From: Bicyclus anynana
Lineage: Eukaryota; Arthropoda; Insecta; Lepidoptera; Nymphalidae
DNA length: 64,000 nucleotides
Assembly (NCBI RefSeq): GCF_947172395.1
Contig: NC_069093.1
Location: 7,723,561 to 7,787,560 of the forward strand
Direction of reading: 5' to 3'
Part shown: positions 33,669 to 45,758 of the stretch, one piece after another
Numbering within the stretch: the stretch's first letter is position 1
Layout: every line of letters begins with the position of its first letter
Program-made: the position numbers and the translations under genes
The notes under the pieces: generated by a model
Told to the model about the DNA's origin: nothing
The model's database searches: none
Seen by the model: only the letters and a program-made list of their open reading frames with translations

Positions 33669-33770
33669 TCTATACTTCTAATAAAACTGTAGCAGGTCCA
33701 ATTTTGTACATTGAAAAAAATTTTGAAATTTTTTGTTGGGAGGCATTATAGAATTGATACTGATGGTAAA
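33669..33770 (+). mobile_element. Helitron 5' fragment
   Basis: TCTATACTTCTAATAAAACTG after A matches the 5' part of the Helitron at 59924-60360 (AAATTTTTTGTTGGGAGGCATTATA). It is cut at about 33770 by the GGGGCTAAA repeat. Confidence 0.6.
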
Positions 33771-34030
33771 TAGTAGATTGTTATACAAGGGGCTAAAAAG
33801 ACCCATTATATACGAGGTATTTTTAGAACCCGAGACGTAAGGCGAGGGCCACCTACATAGAAACCGAGTTTATAATGGGTTTAGCCCCACGTGTTACACT
33901 CTGCTTTTCACTACGATTGCGAAAAAATAAAATAGTTTAGTACAATGTTCAATGATTTATTTTAATTGAAAATTAAACGTACAAAGTCTACAATTTTGGA
34001 TATTAAGGGAGATGCTTTTACCCGGTATAA
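33771..34030 (-). mobile_element. GGGGCTAAA repeat, copy 3 (partial)
   Basis: Inverse copy of 5880-6110, with the same internal inverted pair (GGGGCTAAA...TTTAGCCCC). Confidence 0.6.
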
Positions 34031-34039
34031 GTGTATAAG

Positions 34040-34200
34040 TAAGGTAAGTAGCTACCTTGTGATTGAGTTTGATTTATTTGTATCGATGAGAACATTCTAG
34101 ATGGGTTGTGACTCATTAGGAGTATGGTGATTAAGTTAAGGGGACTTTCATGGGTTTACAGTAGCTACTTTCTGTTAGGCTTATTGTTGGTTGGTTATTG
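34040..34200 (+). repeat. Single unit of the 131-bp repeat family
   Basis: GTAGCTACCTTGTGATTG..., TCTAGATGGGTTGTGA and GGTGATTAAGTTAAGGGGAC match the unit at 7041, with deletions. Confidence 0.5.
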
Positions 34201-34424
34201 TATGGTTCAATATACCAAAATTTTCAACCATGAACAACAAATACCTACTTGTATTAGTCATGATGGTGCATCAATACAAGACGGAATTCAAGTTGCGTAA
34301 TTATGTCATAATAACTCTTGTCGTGTGTCTTACTCATTAATTAGTTTAAATCTAAGTCAGACGACGCTATTACATACAATGTTTGAACACGACTCATAGC
34401 TGGTATGACTACACTAAAAATTGT

Positions 34425-34680
34425 AATGAAAAAAAATCAACCGACTTCAAAAACATAAAACATACTGACTAAACTAAAAAGCGAAAAATAATATTATACT
34501 AAGTTCTATATAATTATCATATTAAGTACTAACTGATGATCAGTTTGAAGGCGGTACTAAGCCGGTGCTGTGTTATTTTAAGCCGTCTCTGAAAGAATTA
34601 TAAACGCGTTAGATCATAGATTTTTGAACTTTGCCAGAGGGGTAACGGTTAGCGAGACAAGTCCTGTTAGGTATTTAAAT
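34425..34680. mobile_element. Partial MITE (GAAGTCGGTT family) plus CCAGAGGGGTAACGG block
   Basis: AAATCAACCGACTTC starts a MITE half that matches 54653 onward. 34600-34680 equals the repeat upstream of GET4 at 27000-27075. Confidence 0.55.
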
Positions 34681-34799
34681 GGTCTAAGGTTTTATTATAT
34701 GTAGGTATAGATGATAATCGATAAATAATAAAAATCGGTTACTTTATTGGTTACTAGCGGACGCCCGCGACTTCGTCCGCGTAAATTTCGATGTCAACT

Positions 34800-35197
34800 T
34801 TACTACTACCCCTACCCTACCACTACCCCAACCCTACCCAACCCCTACATCTACCCTACCCCTACCCTACCCTACCCCTACCCTACCATACCCCTACCCC
34901 CACTCTACCCCTACCCTACCCCAAACCTACTCCTACCCTACCCCTACCTTACCTACACCCTACCCCCATCCTACCCCTACCCCCATCCTACCCCTACCCC
35001 CATCCTACCCCTACCCTCCCCGTACCCTACCCCTATCCCACCTGTACCCCTATCTCACGCCTATCCTACCCCTACCCTACCACTTCCCTATCCTACCCGT
35101 ACCTCTACCCTACCACTACCCTACCCCTACCCTACCATTACCCTAAACCCGGCCCTAATCCCTAAACCCTATCCCTACACTACCCCTACGCTTCCCT
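34800..35197. repeat. CCCTAC-type array of the split Helitron
   Basis: Irregular CCCTA/CCCTAC repeats, with CATCCTACCCCTACCCC triplicated near 34970-35010. The array resumes at 38636-38690. Confidence 0.85.
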
Positions 35198-35447
35198 CAA
35201 TTCAATTTTTGATTTTATGGCTTGCTGCTGTACCAACTGGGTACAATTTACTTCGCCAATGTCGCGTGGTAAGGAAGACACACTTTTAGAGGTTGATCGG
35301 TGTAAGCTGGGAATCAAGAATTGATTATTATTCAGCTTAATTTTGACACTATAAATAGCGGATTTTTTTTTTTTTTTTGTTAGTGTGGTTGTTAGTCACA
35401 TTCTGAAAGAATACAAAATTAATATTGTTAGCACATACACATAATAT

Positions 35448-38400
35448 TTACAGCTTAATGTTATTACATTGAATATATTTACATATAAATTTACAATAGG
35501 GACTAAACACAGACATTAACAAACACTCAACATTTAAAGGACGTGGGAATTTAGGAGGAAGAACATCATATAGGGGGTGGAGAAGTTTAGGGCAAGAGAA
35601 GAGGATATGGGAAACTGAGCCTTCGTCCAAACCACATTCGCACAGAGAGTGATCTCTCACTCTAATTTTGTTTAAGTGGACAGGTGTACAGGCATGACCA
35701 AGTCTTAGACGGGATATTGTGGAGGTAACCCATCTGTCAGCATACCTATGGAGAAAGAACCAAGGTCGCTTGGGTAAGTCTGGTTGGATTGAGGCATAAA
35801 ATTTACCTTTAAATGTTTTTGAATGGTTCCAAAGTGTTTGCCAAGATTTGTCTAAATGATTTTTTGCTAAGGTACTAAGGTCATGTGAATAATTTTTAAA
35901 ATGTTCCAATGAGCCAAGTTGTACAGCTGCCTTAGCACAAGAGTCCGCAGATTCATTACCAGAAATACCAGAGTGGCTGGGTATCCATGCTAGAAATATA
36001 GACAAACCAAATTGATGACACGAGAACAAAGCTTCCCTAATCTGTAGTATAATAGGAAATTTTGACTTACTCCTAAAAGGATTTTCCCTAATGGAATATA
36101 AGCAGCTAAGGGAGTCAGTAAAAATAACAGTTTGTTTTATGTTATGGGATCGGGCAAACAGGATTGCCTCTAACAAGGCAACAGCCTCTCCTGTGAACAC
36201 CGAGGTTTCTGGAGGACATTTAAATTGCAAAACTATTTTATATTTGGGGATCCAGCAGGCTGCCCCAACACAACTTTCAGGGGAGAGTTTTGAAGCATCT
36301 GTATAGATGAACAAGTAACTTGACCAATTTTGATGAACAATTTCTTGAAACTTTGTGTTGGTATCAGGGGCTTCTTTAATTAGACCCAGATCTGTAATCA
36401 CAGGAGGATTGTAAACAAGGGCTTCATATGATGTTGAATACAAAGGATTTGTTGGTGATGATGACAAGGGGTGTGGAAGATTATTGAATTTATCAAAACT
36501 ATTAAGGAGACATGAAGGGGGATTACTAGGTCTAAGGACTTCTGACAATTGGGTTAATTTAGACCATAGAGGGTGGGAAGAAAGCTGAAGTGTTTTACTG
36601 ATAAATCTATCACATAGATACTGTCGCCTGAGATGCAGGGGAGGATCAACACATTCAACCTGTAGAGCATTTGTGGGGGATGACTTCATTGCCCCTAAGA
36701 CAATTCTAAGAGACCTATATTGAATTCTGTTCAGCAGTTCTGAGGTAGTTTTATTTAGGGGGTCTAAAATAAATGAACAGTAATCAATGTGACTACGAAC
36801 TAGCGCATTGTATAATAGTTTTAAGGAGTAAGCGTGAGCTCCCCACCATACTCCTGCTACAGCCCGTAGAACATTGATACCTTTTTCACATTTTCTGGAA
36901 ATGTATTGTGAATGTGCGAATCCGTTTAGTTTTCTATCAAGTATAATACCAAGAAATTTGGCTTTGTCTATCAAGTTGATAGGTTGTTCCTCCAAACTAA
37001 AGTTAAAAGTAGGGATAGATCTCTTCCTCGTAAACACTACTGCTTGGCATTTATCCACTGCTAGAGAAAGACCATGATCGGAGAGCCATTGACTTAGGTA
37101 ATAAAGTGCAGAGTTGAGACGTAGATGTAGTTCGTCTACAGAGCTAGAACTATGGTAAAGGACAATATCATCAGCATACTGTAATATGTTGCAAAAGTTG
37201 TTTACAGACAATTCTAGATCGTGGGTATATAGGCTGTAAAGTAAAGGACTGAGGACAGAGCCTTGGGGGAGACCCTTCCAGACTAATCTGGGGGGAAGAA
37301 AGGTGGACTGGTGTTTTAACACCACTGACCTGCCAGAGAGCAGGTTACATATGAAATGAGTCATCCTCGGAGGTACACTCAGCTGGAGCAATTTTTGCCT
37401 GAGTGACGGAAGAATTACATTATCATATGCAGAAGCAATATCTAGAAATATACCCACTAGGTACTCTCCCCTTCCAAAGGCAGTTCGAATGTCTGTAGTG
37501 AGTATGCTGAGACTGTCTGCAGTACTGAGACCTTTCCTAAAGCCAAACTGGGAAGGAGCCAGCATACCTCTGCTCTCCATTAGCCACTCCAATCTGTTTT
37601 TAAGGAGGATCTCCATAACTTTTACTAGAGTAGATGACAGTGCGATAGGTCTATATGAATTAGGATCTGATGGATTTTTGCCAGATTTGAGTATGGGGAT
37701 AACTAACTGGGTTTTCCAGGCAACTGGAATAAAACCCTTTTCAAAAAAATAATTTATCATGTTAAGAAAACAGTGTTTAGATTTATCATTTAATTTAACC
37801 AAAAAAGAGTAGGGTACACCGTCTTCACCTGGGGCTGAATCTTTTAGACCACTAAGGGCTATTTGAAGTTCTGCAAAGGAAAAGAGGGCATCCATTTTAT
37901 CTGTAGTTGAAATTACTGCAGGAAATGTGGAATCTTCCATAGTTGGAACATAAGGGGGAGCAATTTTATCAGCAAAAGCACTAAGCCATTCAGTTGGGTT
38001 ATTGGAGATGGGATCAGAGTGATTTAACGATCTGCGAAATCTTCTGATGTTGTTCCAAACCACTGAGGAGGGGGATCTAGGACTAAGTGATTCACAGAAT
38101 GTGGACCAACTAGCCTTTTTCTTTTTGGGGACTATTCTTTTAATCTTAGCAGCTATGTGTTGATACTTAATAAAGTTTCCATTAGACATACAAGCTGTAT
38201 ATTCTTCTTCTGCAGTTGTCCTTTGATTAAATAAATCAGTGCATTCTTCATCCCACCAGGGTGGAGAAGGCAGTTGATTTTTTGCAGAAGTTTTTTTCCT
38301 GGGTATGTGAGAGTCGGCTGAAGACAGAAGAGAGTTAATAAATTGATTGTAGTAAGTCGAAAAATCACTATCATGATCCAGAACTGGAAGAGAGTCCATC

Positions 38401-38626
38401 ATATTGTCAACGGACTGGGCATAAGCAGACCAGTTCGCTTTATTCAGTCTATATTTAAGCAGTGGGGTAGGGTTTTGAGGTGGGACAGATCTAGTATTCA
38501 ATGATATGATAATTGGGAAGTGGTCACTACCATAGGTACTAGGAAGAACTCTCCAGGATAGTTGGGATGCAAGAGAAGAAGAGGAAATAGTCAGATCAAC
38601 TGCAGACGGGTTCTGAGATGGATAAG
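35448..38626 (-). CDS. I-clade LINE A: ORF2 polyprotein, 5'-truncated but open
   Basis: The element occupies about 35198-38635. The frame is open from the truncation point (38626) to the stop at 35448, over 1050 codons, without a stop. It begins inside the endonuclease (SDHFPIIISL at 38540). The reverse transcriptase follows (FLDIASAYD, GLPQGS, YADDIVLY about residues 442-449 counted from 38501). An RNase H domain has IYTDASK, GEAVALLEA, FTDSLSC and GNESADSCAKAA (D-E-D-D). It ends with a CECGLDEG...HILFSCP cluster. EN-RT-RNase H order is that of the I group. 3' end AATTGAATTG at 35198. Target duplication of 25 bp (35173-35197 and 38636-38660). No promoter or ORF1, so not autonomous. Confidence 0.85.
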
Positions 38627-39799
38627 CTACCCTACCCCTACACTACCCCTACGCTTCCCTACCCGTACCCTTCCCTACCCTGTAACTTCTCTATCTTAGT
38701 CCTACCCTTAGCAAAATCGTTCCAGTCCTTCGAGAGTGGTGGTATGACCAAAAGAAATAGAGACTTCTATGCTAATAATATAAAGAGGTAAAGTTCGTGT
38801 GGTTATAGGACGTAATCTCTGGATCTACTGGACCGATTTGGAAAATTGTTTTACCAATAGAAAGCTACGTTATTTGCGAGTGTCATAGGCTATGTTTGAT
38901 CCCCATATTCACACGGGAACGGGAACTACGTAAATGAAAGCGCCGGACGTCATATAGCGGAATTTCTGCGTCTTAGAAATTTTGTATTATCTCCGAAACT
39001 ATTTAAGTAATTAACATACTGTAAAGGGCAAATCTTATCTCCATAATATCCTTGTGATTATTAAATAATTTATTTTAATAAGGATTAAAGTTTAGTTGTA
39101 TAAATAATGACGTAAACCTAAGTATATAAAATTAATAATTTTTAAAACACAAAAGGCCTTTTTTCTTCTATATATCAGCTAATATATAGAAGATAGATAT
39201 ATGGTGTCGCGGACTTTTTTGTAGAACTTTTAAAGATACATAAAGTCTCCATATATTAATTTCAATTTTACACAACAGTTAAGGCAGCGCATGCGAATAA
39301 GTCTGTATAAGAGGATTTTCAGTCCGACCTGTATGACAAAAACTGTGATAACTCGGCTAATATATATGATACCAATATAAAATATAACCTATAGCACTCC
39401 CCGATAATGTAGCATTCTACTGGTGAAAGAATTTTTAAAATCGGACCAGTAGTTCCGAAGATTACCCCATTTAAAAAATGTGACAAACTTACAAACTTTA
39501 CCTCTTTATAATATTAGTATATAGATTTACGGTTAATACGTCACTATTTACCAGATGTGAAAAACAGAACCCATGATACTTCAATTCAATTTTATGTCTG
39601 GTATTTCCATAAATACATAGATAGTAGGGTATTTCTAGACGGGCACGTATTTAATAATCTGTGAGTGTGCAGTATTAGTGTTCTGTGGTGTGCTGTGTGA
39701 CGGACGTAGTTATAAATCTATGTGACGGACACTTGTCGTTGTCGTTCAATTCAATTCTTCTATATGGCTTTCATTTGTGCCAACTGGGCACTGTTTATC

Positions 39800-40370
39800 A
39801 AAGATTACAGTGTATTATTGGAAATAGATAGGCTACTCGACCTTTTTTCGGAACGAATGTGATAGCGCCATCTAGTGACTAGATACGATATTTTTAGTAT
39901 AGTAAAAAGTATAAAAATAATAATGCATATTTTTTTGTAAAGGAGAGACATTTTTGATTTTGTAATAGTTGAAGAAACCAATTGAGAAAAACAAAAAAAA
40001 GACAAAAAGTTTTCCTTTGTTAACCCCGGGCTCGAACTCAGGATTATTATATTGTACCTTTATTATGCACCACTAGGCCAAATGAGTATGTGGAAAATCG
40101 TTGAAATTAATGTACATTTACTATTTTTCTTTAATAATCCCTTTGCTTCAGAAATACAAACACATTCTTTCTATTACGCGTCAAAATTAAAAGGATAAAT
40201 AATTCTTTTTTTTCGGTTTTTTTTCCGTACTTACACGGGTTTAATCTCTAAAAACATTCTAGTACGTACACATCTATGTAATTGTATTTACTATTCTGGA
40301 ATCTTAAATCTAGAATGTAGATGGCGCTGCTTCATAAAGATTTCACGTTCTTCTAAGTTCCCATGGCATG
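39800..40370. mobile_element. 571-bp insertion in the 3' UTR of LINE B, 9-bp target duplication
   Basis: CTGTTTATC is present at 39791-39799 and 40371-40379; LINE A lacks the segment. Inside, 40080-40022 on the minus strand looks tRNA-like (GGCCTAGTGG ... GAGTTCGAGCC). The ends hold AGCGCCATCTA and TAGATGGCGCT blocks as inverted copies (39864 and 40318). Whether it is a SINE or a DNA element is unclear. Confidence 0.55.
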
Positions 40371-40551
40371 CTGTTTATCTCGCCAGTGTCGAGTAGATGG
40401 AGGAGGCACGATGGAGATTGTTCGGTGAAGGCTGACAAATTTAATTTTGAGAATCTACTAAATAGTTAATATTAAATGATATTATTTTGTTAGTTCTTAA
40501 CCTAAAACAACACAAATAACACATATTAATAAACAAAATATATAAACAATA

Positions 40552-43500
40552 TTACAATTTGATCTTATTACATTCTACATATTTACATAAAAATCTACAA
40601 TATGGACTAAACACAAACATTAACAAACATTTAACACTTAAAGGACGAGGGACTTTTGGGGGAAGAACGTCATAGAGAGGATGAAGAAGTCTGGGACAGT
40701 TAAAAAGGAGATGAGTGACAGTGCCTTCATCCAAACCACACTCACAGATAGAGTTATCCCTAATCCGGAGCTTGTTTAGATGCACAGGTGTACATGAGTG
40801 ACCAAGACGCAAACGGGAAATAGTTGTTAGAACCCAACGTTCAGTCATTTTTTGAAAGAAAAACCAGGGACGTCTTGGTATATTTGGCTGGATAGATGAA
40901 TAATGTTTGCCTTTCACCAATTTTGATTCATTCCAGAAGGACTCCCAGGATCTATCCAGATAAGTTTTTGCAAGGGCAGTCAAGTCTTGTGAAGAATTTT
41001 CAAAATGTTCAAGGGAGCCAGTTAGCACAGCAGCTTTTGCACATGAATCAGCAGTCTCATTTCCAGGGATTCCGGAGTGACTTGGGATCCAAACAAGCAA
41101 GATGGATAATCCTCTTTGATAACTTGACAGTAGAGCTTGCCTGATCTTTAAGATAATGTGAAATCTTGATTTGCTTTTGAATGGGTTTTCTTTAATGGAC
41201 AATAAACAACTTAAAGAGTCTGTAAAAATAACCGTCTGTTGAATGTTATGGGACTGTGCAAACAGGACTGCTTCCAATATAGCAGTGGCTTCTCCTGTGA
41301 ACACAGAAGACTCGGGAGGACATTTGAATTTCAATATTATCTTATACCTGGGAACCCAGCAGGCAGCACCAACGCATCCATCTGGGGATAACTTTGATGC
41401 ATCAGTATAAATATGCAGATGATTTGACCAATTTTGATTAATAATGGCTTGAAATTTAATGCTAGTATCTGGGGCTCCTTTAACTAGGCCAAGATCTGTG
41501 ATGATAGGAGGGTTATATAATAGAGCTTTATATGAGGTGGAAAAAAGTGGGTTACATTGGAATTTTGATATAGGATGAGGGAGGCTATTAAATTTCAAGA
41601 AGCTATCTAGCAAATAGGAAGAGGAGTAACGACAGTGGGGAGTGCGGGATAATTGAGTTAATTTGGCCCAAAGAGGATGTGATGATAACTGTAACACTTT
41701 GCTAACATACCGGTCACAAAGATATTGGCGACGGATAGATAGAGGAGGATCAACACATTCTACCTGCAAGGCATTAGTGGGGGAAGATTTCATTGCTCCT
41801 AGAATAATTCTAAGGCATTTAAATTGAATTTTATTTAATTTTTCGCTACCTGCTTTGTTAAAAGGATCCATAACAAACAAACAGTAATCCATATGACTTC
41901 TAACTAGGGCATTGTATAATAATTTAAGTGAATATGGGTGAGCACCCCACCAGACCCCGGCAACTGCCCTTAAAACATTAATGCCCTTTTCACATTTTTT
42001 AACCACATATTCACAATGAGCCAATCCGTTCAGTCGATTATCTAAATAAATGCCCAGGAATTTGACATTATCTTTAAGGTTGATTGGTTGATCCTCAATA
42101 CAAATTTGGAAGTCAGGGAGGGATCTTTTCCGGGTAAATTTCACTGCCTGACATTTGTCTACTGAAAGAGACAGACCATGGTCAGACAGCCACTGGTTTA
42201 GATAATACAAAGCAGAATTTAATCGACAGGATACTTCTTCTATACTGCCTGAGCTGTAATAGAGGACTATATCGTCAGCATATTGCAAAATGTTACAAAA
42301 ACTGTTAACAGACAATTCCAAATCATGAGTATATATGCTATATAGCAGAGGGCTGAGAACAGAGCCTTGAGGAAGACCTTTCCAGACTAGCCGGGGGGGA
42401 AGAGAGGAAGACTGGTGTTTAACCAGAATGGATCTGCCAAATAGCAGATTACATATGAGATGTACCATCCTCGGAGGAATACTCAGCTTGAGCAGTTTAT
42501 GCCTGAGTACCGGAAGAAGGACATTATCATAGGCAGAAGCAATATCAAGGAAGACACCCACTAGGTACTCTCCTTTTGTAAAGGCTAAACGGATGTCTGT
42601 TGTCAATATGCTGAGGCTGTCTGTAGTGCTCATACCCTTCCGAAATCCAAACTGCGAAGAGGGTAGAATATTTCTGCTTTCCACTATCCACTCCAATCTA
42701 TTTTTAAGCAGGTGTTCTGTCACCTTAGCTAATGTAGATGACAAAGCTATGGGTCTGTAGGAATTTGAATTTAGAGGATCTTTACCGGGTTTGAGTAAGG
42801 GAATGACAATTTGGGATTTCCAGGAATCAGGGATAGAGCCAGATTCAAAACAATTATTAATAATATTAAGAAAATAGGATTTAGCTTTGTCATTTAGATT
42901 AGTTAGGAAAGAGTAAGGCACGCCATCTTCCCCTGGTGTTGTATCTTTTAGACCACTGAGAGCCACTTGAAGCTCAGAGAGTGAAAAGGGGGCATCCATT
43001 TCATCAGAGGTTGGAGCTGGCGTAGAAGTCAGAAATAAGTCCTCATTGGGGACAGAGGGTGGAGCCAGTTTGTTTGCAAAGTTGTCAAGCCAATCGGAGG
43101 GATTATTAGAAGTTCGGTCAACATGGTTAAGGGAACGGCGGAATCTTCTAATATTTGTCCAAACAATAGAGGAAGGAGAACGAGGACTAAGGGATTCACA
43201 GAAACCCATCCAGCCTAACTTTTTCTTTTTTGATACAACCCTTTTGGCTTTAGCATCGTTTTTAGTAGACTAAAAAATAGAGTTTTTGGTAGACTAAAAA
43301 ATTTCTTAGGGACATACAAGACGAGTATGCCTCCTCTGCAGAGGTTCTTTCCCTAAATAAATCACTGCATTCATCATCCCACCAGGGAGGTGAAAGCATG
43401 TGTTTTTTGGGAGGATGTTTTCTTGGGATATGTGAATCAGCCGAACGTTTAAGACAATTTAGAAAAGATTCATAACAAATCAAAGTATTTTCATCCACCT

Positions 43501-44266
43501 CAAGACTTGGCAGGGAATCAATCGTGCAGTCAACCGATTGGGCATATGCTGCCCAATTGGCTTTTTTAAGTTTATATTTTAAAAGAGGGTCATAGTTGGG
43601 GATGGGAAGGGATCTATTATTTAATGAGATTATGATAGGAAAATGGTCACTGCCATGGGTGGACGGCAGCACCCTCCAGTTCATTTGGGAAGCCAGGTTT
43701 GAGGAGCAGAGGGAAAGGTCCACTGCAGATTTTGGATTTTGACCAGGATATACTCGACGTGTAGGAGAACCATCATTGAGGATGCAAAGGTTAACATCGT
43801 CCAGTATATCTATAAGTAGAGGACCAAACCCATCAGTGGCATGACACCCCCACATAGTGTGGTGAGTGTTGAAGTCACCCATGACTATGACCGGACTGGG
43901 AAGAGAAGATAGGATAGATTGGATTTCAGGAAAAACAGAAGAAGAAGGGTGAGGAATATACAGAGACACAAAAGAAATATCTAAAGAACGAACAGCCACA
44001 GCATTAAACTGTTGGCTGTGCGGAGGGAGAGGAATTTGGGAATAAGGAAGGGAGTGCCTCAGAAGGATGGCACTACCAGCACAACCGTCATCCCTGTCGT
44101 CCCGCAAGCAGGAGAAACCTGGAACCCGAATACGAGAACCTGGAATCAGCCATGTTTCCGAGACGGCAACAATGACAGGTTTGTGCAGATTTATGATGGA
44201 AATTAATTCGTGTTTTTTGAAACGTAGGCTTCTACAGTTCCATTGAAGTAGGGTTATTGGGTCCAT
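40552..44266 (-). pseudogene. I-clade LINE B: ORF2 (EN-RT-RNase H) with one frameshift
   Basis: ATG 44266 (MDPITLLQWNCRSL) overlaps the end of ORF1 by 35 bp. The endonuclease shows SETWL, MGDFNTHHTMWG and GSDHFPIIISL. The frame stops at 43262, where about 24 bp (TTTTTAGTAGACTAAA type) are tandemly duplicated (43257-43305). Homology resumes in another frame and stays open 43209-40552: RT with FLDIASAYD, GLPQGS, YADDIVLYY; RNase H with IYTDASK, GEATAILEA, FTDSLSC, GNETADSC; and a CECGLDEG cluster. One rearrangement is the only visible break. Confidence 0.85.
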
Positions 44267-45569
44267 TATTGAGAATTTTGAAAAGTTGGGATAAGTTATG
44301 GGCAACGTTGGGCGGTAGGGGGATTTCGCTACAAGGAGCTATAATATTGACTAAAAATTCTGATAATATTTCTAAAATTCGACCCTGAGAAGGGACATCA
44401 ACATTATTATTGTTGAGAGCGCAACCATTTGGTTGGGATGAGGAACATTCACCAACAATATTCTGATGAGCTCTTTTGTCATACCCTTTCCCCAGAGGTG
44501 CACGGGGTCGAGGGGAGCGGAATATTGTCTGGTGATATGAAGTTGTTGAGGGATGTTGAGATCTGGAGGGAGTCCTAGGGGAAGAGGAAGGCATTTCTTT
44601 TGTTACCTCTGCATACGAGGTACGCACAGGGGGGAACTGAGATGCTGTTTCCATGTAAGATATATTATTTTGTGACATTACCAGTTTTATGGACTGCTGA
44701 CGAGAGAATTCAGGGCAGTCCTTGTCTGTGGCAAAGTGTTTGCCAGAACAATATAAACAAGTAGATTCAGCCTGTGTAACAGGGCATGAATCACCTGAAT
44801 GGGGTTGAGCACATCTGTAGCATCTCGCTTTGGATCTGCAAGCCAGTTTAATGTGGCCAAACCGACAACAGTTTTGGCACTGTATCGTGGGAAATTTGTA
44901 CACTTCGACACGGAGAGAGGAGTAGTAGGAGTAGAGTCTTTCAGGGAGCATCTGCCCTCTGAAAGTTACTACAACAGTCTGGGTCGGCACCCATGTGGTT
45001 ACACCCTCACTGGTGGTTTTCCTATTTAATCTTCTGGCCTTGAGAACGATTCCACAACCAGTAGGGAGCTCAATAGACTCTACAAATTCGTCCATCGTCC
45101 ATTCTATTGGTACACCTTTAACCAGACCCATCCTGGAAATGTTGTATGTCGGGATAATTGCTTTGTATTTACATAGTGTTAATATTGGGTTAGTCAAAAA
45201 TGAGTTGGCACTCTGTGCCGAGCAAAATTCAACAATAATTTTGTTACGCCCTACATTTTTAATGCCACCTTTAACAATTGAGTCTATTTTATTTTTGTGC
45301 AGAAATTGGCCAAAAGTTATGGCTCTTAAAGAGGCACCAGACGATGGGTCAACTACATCACGTGACACTTGGACAATGAACGGACCTTTGTCATCTAATG
45401 AGTATGATTTGGGGCCGTCGGAAAATGATGGGTGAACATATACATTTTGTATGGAAGGAATGGATTGGGAGTCATTGGGTTTTTTGGAGGATGGGACTTC
45501 TGCATCCTCTCCGTGTCGTTTACGGGATGGACCCGGGTCTGGGGGCTTTGGAGGCGGATCTATGTCCAT
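44232..45569 (-). CDS. I-clade LINE B: ORF1 nucleic-acid-binding protein (445 aa)
   Basis: Intact 445-aa frame. The Pro-rich N-terminus (MDIDPPPKPPDPGPSRKR) is followed by an RRM-like region (FIVQVSRDV..., KNVGRNKIIVEF) and three Cys/His knuckles: CQNCCRFGHIKLAC, CYRCAQPHSGDSC, CLYCSGKHFATDKDC. A Ser/Pro-rich C-terminal part follows. This is the gag-like RNA-binding partner of ORF2 in I/Jockey-type elements. The last 35 bp overlap the ORF2 start. Confidence 0.85.
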   Translation of the reverse strand: MDIDPPPKPPDPGPSRKRHGEDAEVPSSKKPNDSQSIPSIQNVYVHPSFSDGPKSYSLDDKGPFIVQVSRDVVDPSSGASLRAITFGQFLHKNKIDSIVKGGIKNVGRNKIIVEFCSAQSANSFLTNPILTLCKYKAIIPTYNISRMGLVKGVPIEWTMDEFVESIELPTGCGIVLKARRLNRKTTSEGVTTWVPTQTVVVTFRGQMLPERLYSYYSSLRVEVYKFPTIQCQNCCRFGHIKLACRSKARCYRCAQPHSGDSCPVTQAESTCLYCSGKHFATDKDCPEFSRQQSIKLVMSQNNISYMETASQFPPVRTSYAEVTKEMPSSSPRTPSRSQHPSTTSYHQTIFRSPRPRAPLGKGYDKRAHQNIVGECSSSQPNGCALNNNNVDVPSQGRILEILSEFLVNIIAPCSEIPLPPNVAHNLSQLFKILNNGPNNPTSMEL

Positions 45570-45758
45570 CCTTCAATTTTTAAAATTATAGCTACAATAA
45601 ACTATAATAATTTACCACCACCAAAAGAGTTAGTAATATCTTAAATATCAAATATTTAGACTGTGTAAAAACACAAAAAAGCGCCGAAAAATCACCGAAA
45701 TCTCACTTACACGTGCGTCAACCAAGGTTACCCGTAAGCGAAAAAACGTCGTTGTCGT

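Larger units (their letters stand above)
34754..39525 (-). mobile_element. Helitron split by an I-clade LINE
   Basis: The left part 34754-35197 starts with CTAG and the hairpin (A at 34753); the right part 38636-39525 ends at the TCTATA... 5' terminus with A/T flanks. Removing the LINE (35198-38635) restores a Helitron like 22975-24227, including its CCCTA array. Confidence 0.8.
39747..45747 (-). mobile_element. I-clade LINE B, near full length, 12-bp target duplication
   Basis: GTCGTTGTCGTT flanks the element at 39735-39746 and 45748-45759. The 3' end shows the same AATTGAATTG terminus as LINE A. The order on the minus strand is 5' UTR (45747-45570), ORF1, ORF2, 3' UTR with a nested insertion (39800-40370). 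The length without that insertion is about 5.4 kb, normal for the I group. Confidence 0.85.
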
